Under the pieces are notes generated by a model, which did no database searches, was not told where the DNA came from, and saw only the letters and a list, made by a program, of their open reading frames with translations. 15,433 nucleotides of DNA from JBDSGC01 sp046594105 (GTDB lineage Bacteria > Acidobacteriota > Thermoanaerobaculia > Gp7-AA8). Shown piece after piece: positions 14,425-15,433 of this stretch (the stretch's first letter is position 1; each line of letters begins with the position of its first letter). Location: the NCBI GenBank assembly GCA_046594105.1, contig JBKJQB010000336.1:1-15433 (forward strand), given 5' to 3'. The position numbers and the translations under genes are program-made.

Positions 14425-14704
14425 GAACCTGGCGAGCGCAGCGGGATCGGACTTCCACAACGGGTGGAAGAGGGCAGCAGCGTTCGGAAGTCGCCGAGTG
14501 CCGGCCTACACAGTTATTTGCGTCTCCACCGGCCGGAAGCATCACTTCTCCAGTGACTTACACAAGTCTTCATCGCGAGGAATGCAACGGCGGTCGCGCT
14601 TCGTTGCAAGGGCGTCGCGGATGGCTCGTTGACCCCCGTCACCACCATCCCTACAATCATGGCCGCCCCATGGGGGACCGAAGAAAGAGAAGGGGGGGAT
14701 TAGA
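14425..14704. other. Spacer between udk and rpsU with hairpins and the rpsU promoter
   Basis: Inside this 280-base gap lies a 7-bp hairpin (CTTCCAC/GTGGAAG, 14452..14470). An overlapping alternative pairs GACTTCC at 14450..14456 with GGAAGTC at 14486..14492. A further 7-bp inverted repeat (TGCAACG/CGTTGCA) lies at 14583..14608. None is followed by a T tract, so udk has no classical terminator. The rpsU promoter occupies 14629..14657. No protein gene is supported. Confidence 0.5.
14629..14657 (+). promoter_or_regulatory. Sigma70-type promoter of rpsU
   Basis: The -35 box TTGACC (14629..14634) and -10 box TACAAT (14652..14657) are separated by exactly 17 bases and each differs from consensus at one position. 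Transcription should start near 14664, leaving a leader of about 40 bases before the rpsU start. It is the best promoter match in the window, as expected for a ribosomal protein gene. Confidence 0.8.
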
Positions 14705-14911
14705 TTGCCTCTGGTACACGTAAAAGAGGACGAGAGCTTCGAAAACGCGCTTCGGCGTTTCAAACGCAAGTGTGAGAAGTCCGGCATCCTCTCGGAATTG
14801 AAAAAACGCCAGCACTACGAAAAGCCCAGCACCAAGCGGAAGCGAAAAGCGATTGCCGCAAGGAAGAAAGTGCTTCGCAAGCTGGCGGAAGACCGCCGCA
14901 CCGGCTACTAG
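14705..14911 (+). CDS. rpsU: 30S ribosomal protein S21
   Basis: The 68-residue product reads PLVHVKEDESFENALRRFKR and so on, the S21 signature, followed by CEKSGILSELKKRQHYEKPSTKRKRK and a lysine/arginine-rich tail. S21 is a small basic protein of the 30S subunit platform, next to the 3' end of 16S rRNA, and helps start translation of natural mRNAs. The start codon is TTG, five bases after a seven-G run (14692..14698) ending a purine-rich leader, a strong ribosome binding region. The gene forms its own transcription unit with a near-consensus promoter upstream and an intrinsic terminator 25 bases beyond the stop. Identity is certain at family level. Confidence 0.97.
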   Translation: MPLVHVKEDESFENALRRFKRKCEKSGILSELKKRQHYEKPSTKRKRKAIAARKKVLRKLAEDRRTGY

Positions 14912-14936
14912 CATCCGACCTCGAACATTTTTCTCG

Positions 14937-14972
14937 AAGGGGACCCACATCGCGTGGGTCCCTTTTGTTTTT
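14937..14972 (+). terminator. Intrinsic terminator after rpsU
   Basis: A perfect 9-bp stem (GGGACCCAC 14940..14948 with GTGGGTCCC 14954..14962) encloses the 5-base loop ATCGC and is followed by TTTTGTTTTT. The stem plus T tract is a classical Rho-independent terminator. It isolates rpsU from mutS2. Confidence 0.95.
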
Positions 14973-15015
14973 GCCAAGGAATAGCTCGCGTGCCTCCCAC
15001 GTCTAGGCCTTCCGA

Positions 15016-15433
15016 GTGAGCTCACCGCTCCAGGCACTGGAGTTCGATCGCGTCCTGACGCTGATCGCCATGGAGGCGAAGAGCGCTCTGGGAAAAAAGG
15101 CCGTGGCCGACCGAAAGCCGCTCACGACCCTTTCCCAGTGTGAAAACGCGCAGGCGGATCTGGCGGAGATGGTCCGCTTCTATCTCCGCGACGGACTGCT
15201 CCCTCTGGCCGGACTGATCGACGTCTCGGCACTCTTCGATCGGGAGACGGTGCTCGACCTCGACGAGTCGTGGCTCATCGTCCGGGCCGTCCGGGCAACG
15301 CAGGCCATTCGCGAAACTTTCCTGCGCAGCGATCTCTATCCCCGCCTCACTGCGTTCGCGCATGGCATCGAAGACCTGGGAGAGCTGACCACAAAACTCA
15401 ACAAGTACTTCACCCGCGAGGGCAAGCTGCGGG
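15016..15433 (+). CDS. mutS2: Endonuclease MutS2, N-terminal part (truncated by window edge)
   Basis: The first 139 codons of a gene that runs past the right edge are present. The start MSSPLQALEFDRVLTLIAMEAKSALGKKAVADRKPL matches MutS2 proteins (LEFDKVLxxLAxxAxSxLGKE pattern). It continues with QADLAEMVRFYLRDGLLPLAGLIDVSALFDRE, equivalent to the family's PLxGLxDI block, and a helical stretch to LTTKLNKYFTREGKLR. In the full protein a MutS-type ATPase and a C-terminal Smr nuclease domain would follow; these act in recombination control or ribosome rescue. An in-frame TAG at 15004..15006 limits the start, and GTG 15016 is the first possible start after it. No strong ribosome binding site is visible. 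No promoter was identified between the rpsU terminator and the start. Confidence 0.88.
   Translation, partial: MSSPLQALEFDRVLTLIAMEAKSALGKKAVADRKPLTTLSQCENAQADLAEMVRFYLRDGLLPLAGLIDVSALFDRETVLDLDESWLIVRAVRATQAIRETFLRSDLYPRLTAFAHGIEDLGELTTKLNKYFTREGKLR

Noticed and set aside
14542..14787. Minus-strand frame of 81 codons across the rpsU promoter
   Set aside because: It runs against a near-consensus promoter and the 5' end of rpsU, with no motif or start signal.

Overview
The window is gene-dense, high-GC bacterial chromosome with short spacers, many 4-nt start/stop overlaps and frequent GTG/TTG starts. The mix of genes (an S55-like 'GMSGSP' peptidase, a Yip1-family membrane protein inside an efflux operon, a secreted protein with tandem beta-rich repeats, GC-rich REP-like palindromes) suggests an Acidobacteriota-like or related environmental bacterium. 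This is inference from family content; no rRNA or other phylogenetic marker is present beyond rpsU and a mutS2 fragment. No phage, insertion sequence, CRISPR or tRNA was seen.

Left third (minus strand, read from 7837 down to 216): one probable six-gene operon. It encodes a TolC-type outer-membrane channel, a five-helix Yip1-family protein, an HlyD/MacA-type adaptor, a MacB-type ATPase, a separate MacB/FtsX-type permease, and a secreted SpoIVB/S55-like peptidase. The first four junctions are three 4-nt overlaps and a 45-nt gap; the last gap is 29 nt. Together the products would form a tripartite ABC efflux pump spanning both membranes, with two unusual accessory proteins. The first 11 codons of another minus-strand gene lie at 33..1.

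Middle (minus strand, 10542 to 8152): two oligopeptide/dipeptide-type ABC ATPases (OppD- and OppF-like) without their permeases or binding protein. They are bracketed by two copies of a palindromic, REP-like intergenic repeat (8036..8145 and 10585..10670).

Right third (plus strand): a translationally coupled pair formed by a geranylgeranyl-reductase-like flavoprotein and a squalene/phytoene synthase (isoprenoid metabolism). It is followed by a secreted protein of two homologous beta-rich repeats, a 55-residue zinc-ribbon protein overlapping a uridine kinase gene (udk), then rpsU (ribosomal protein S21) with its own sigma70-type promoter and a textbook terminator, and finally the 5' end of mutS2, cut by the window edge.

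The least ordinary parts are the efflux operon carrying Yip1 and an S55-like peptidase whose motif order appears permuted relative to SpoIVB, the repeats around the opp ATPases, and several genes with an extended -10 box directly before the start codon, suggesting leaderless messages. Nothing here can be claimed as a wholly new system from sequence reading alone.
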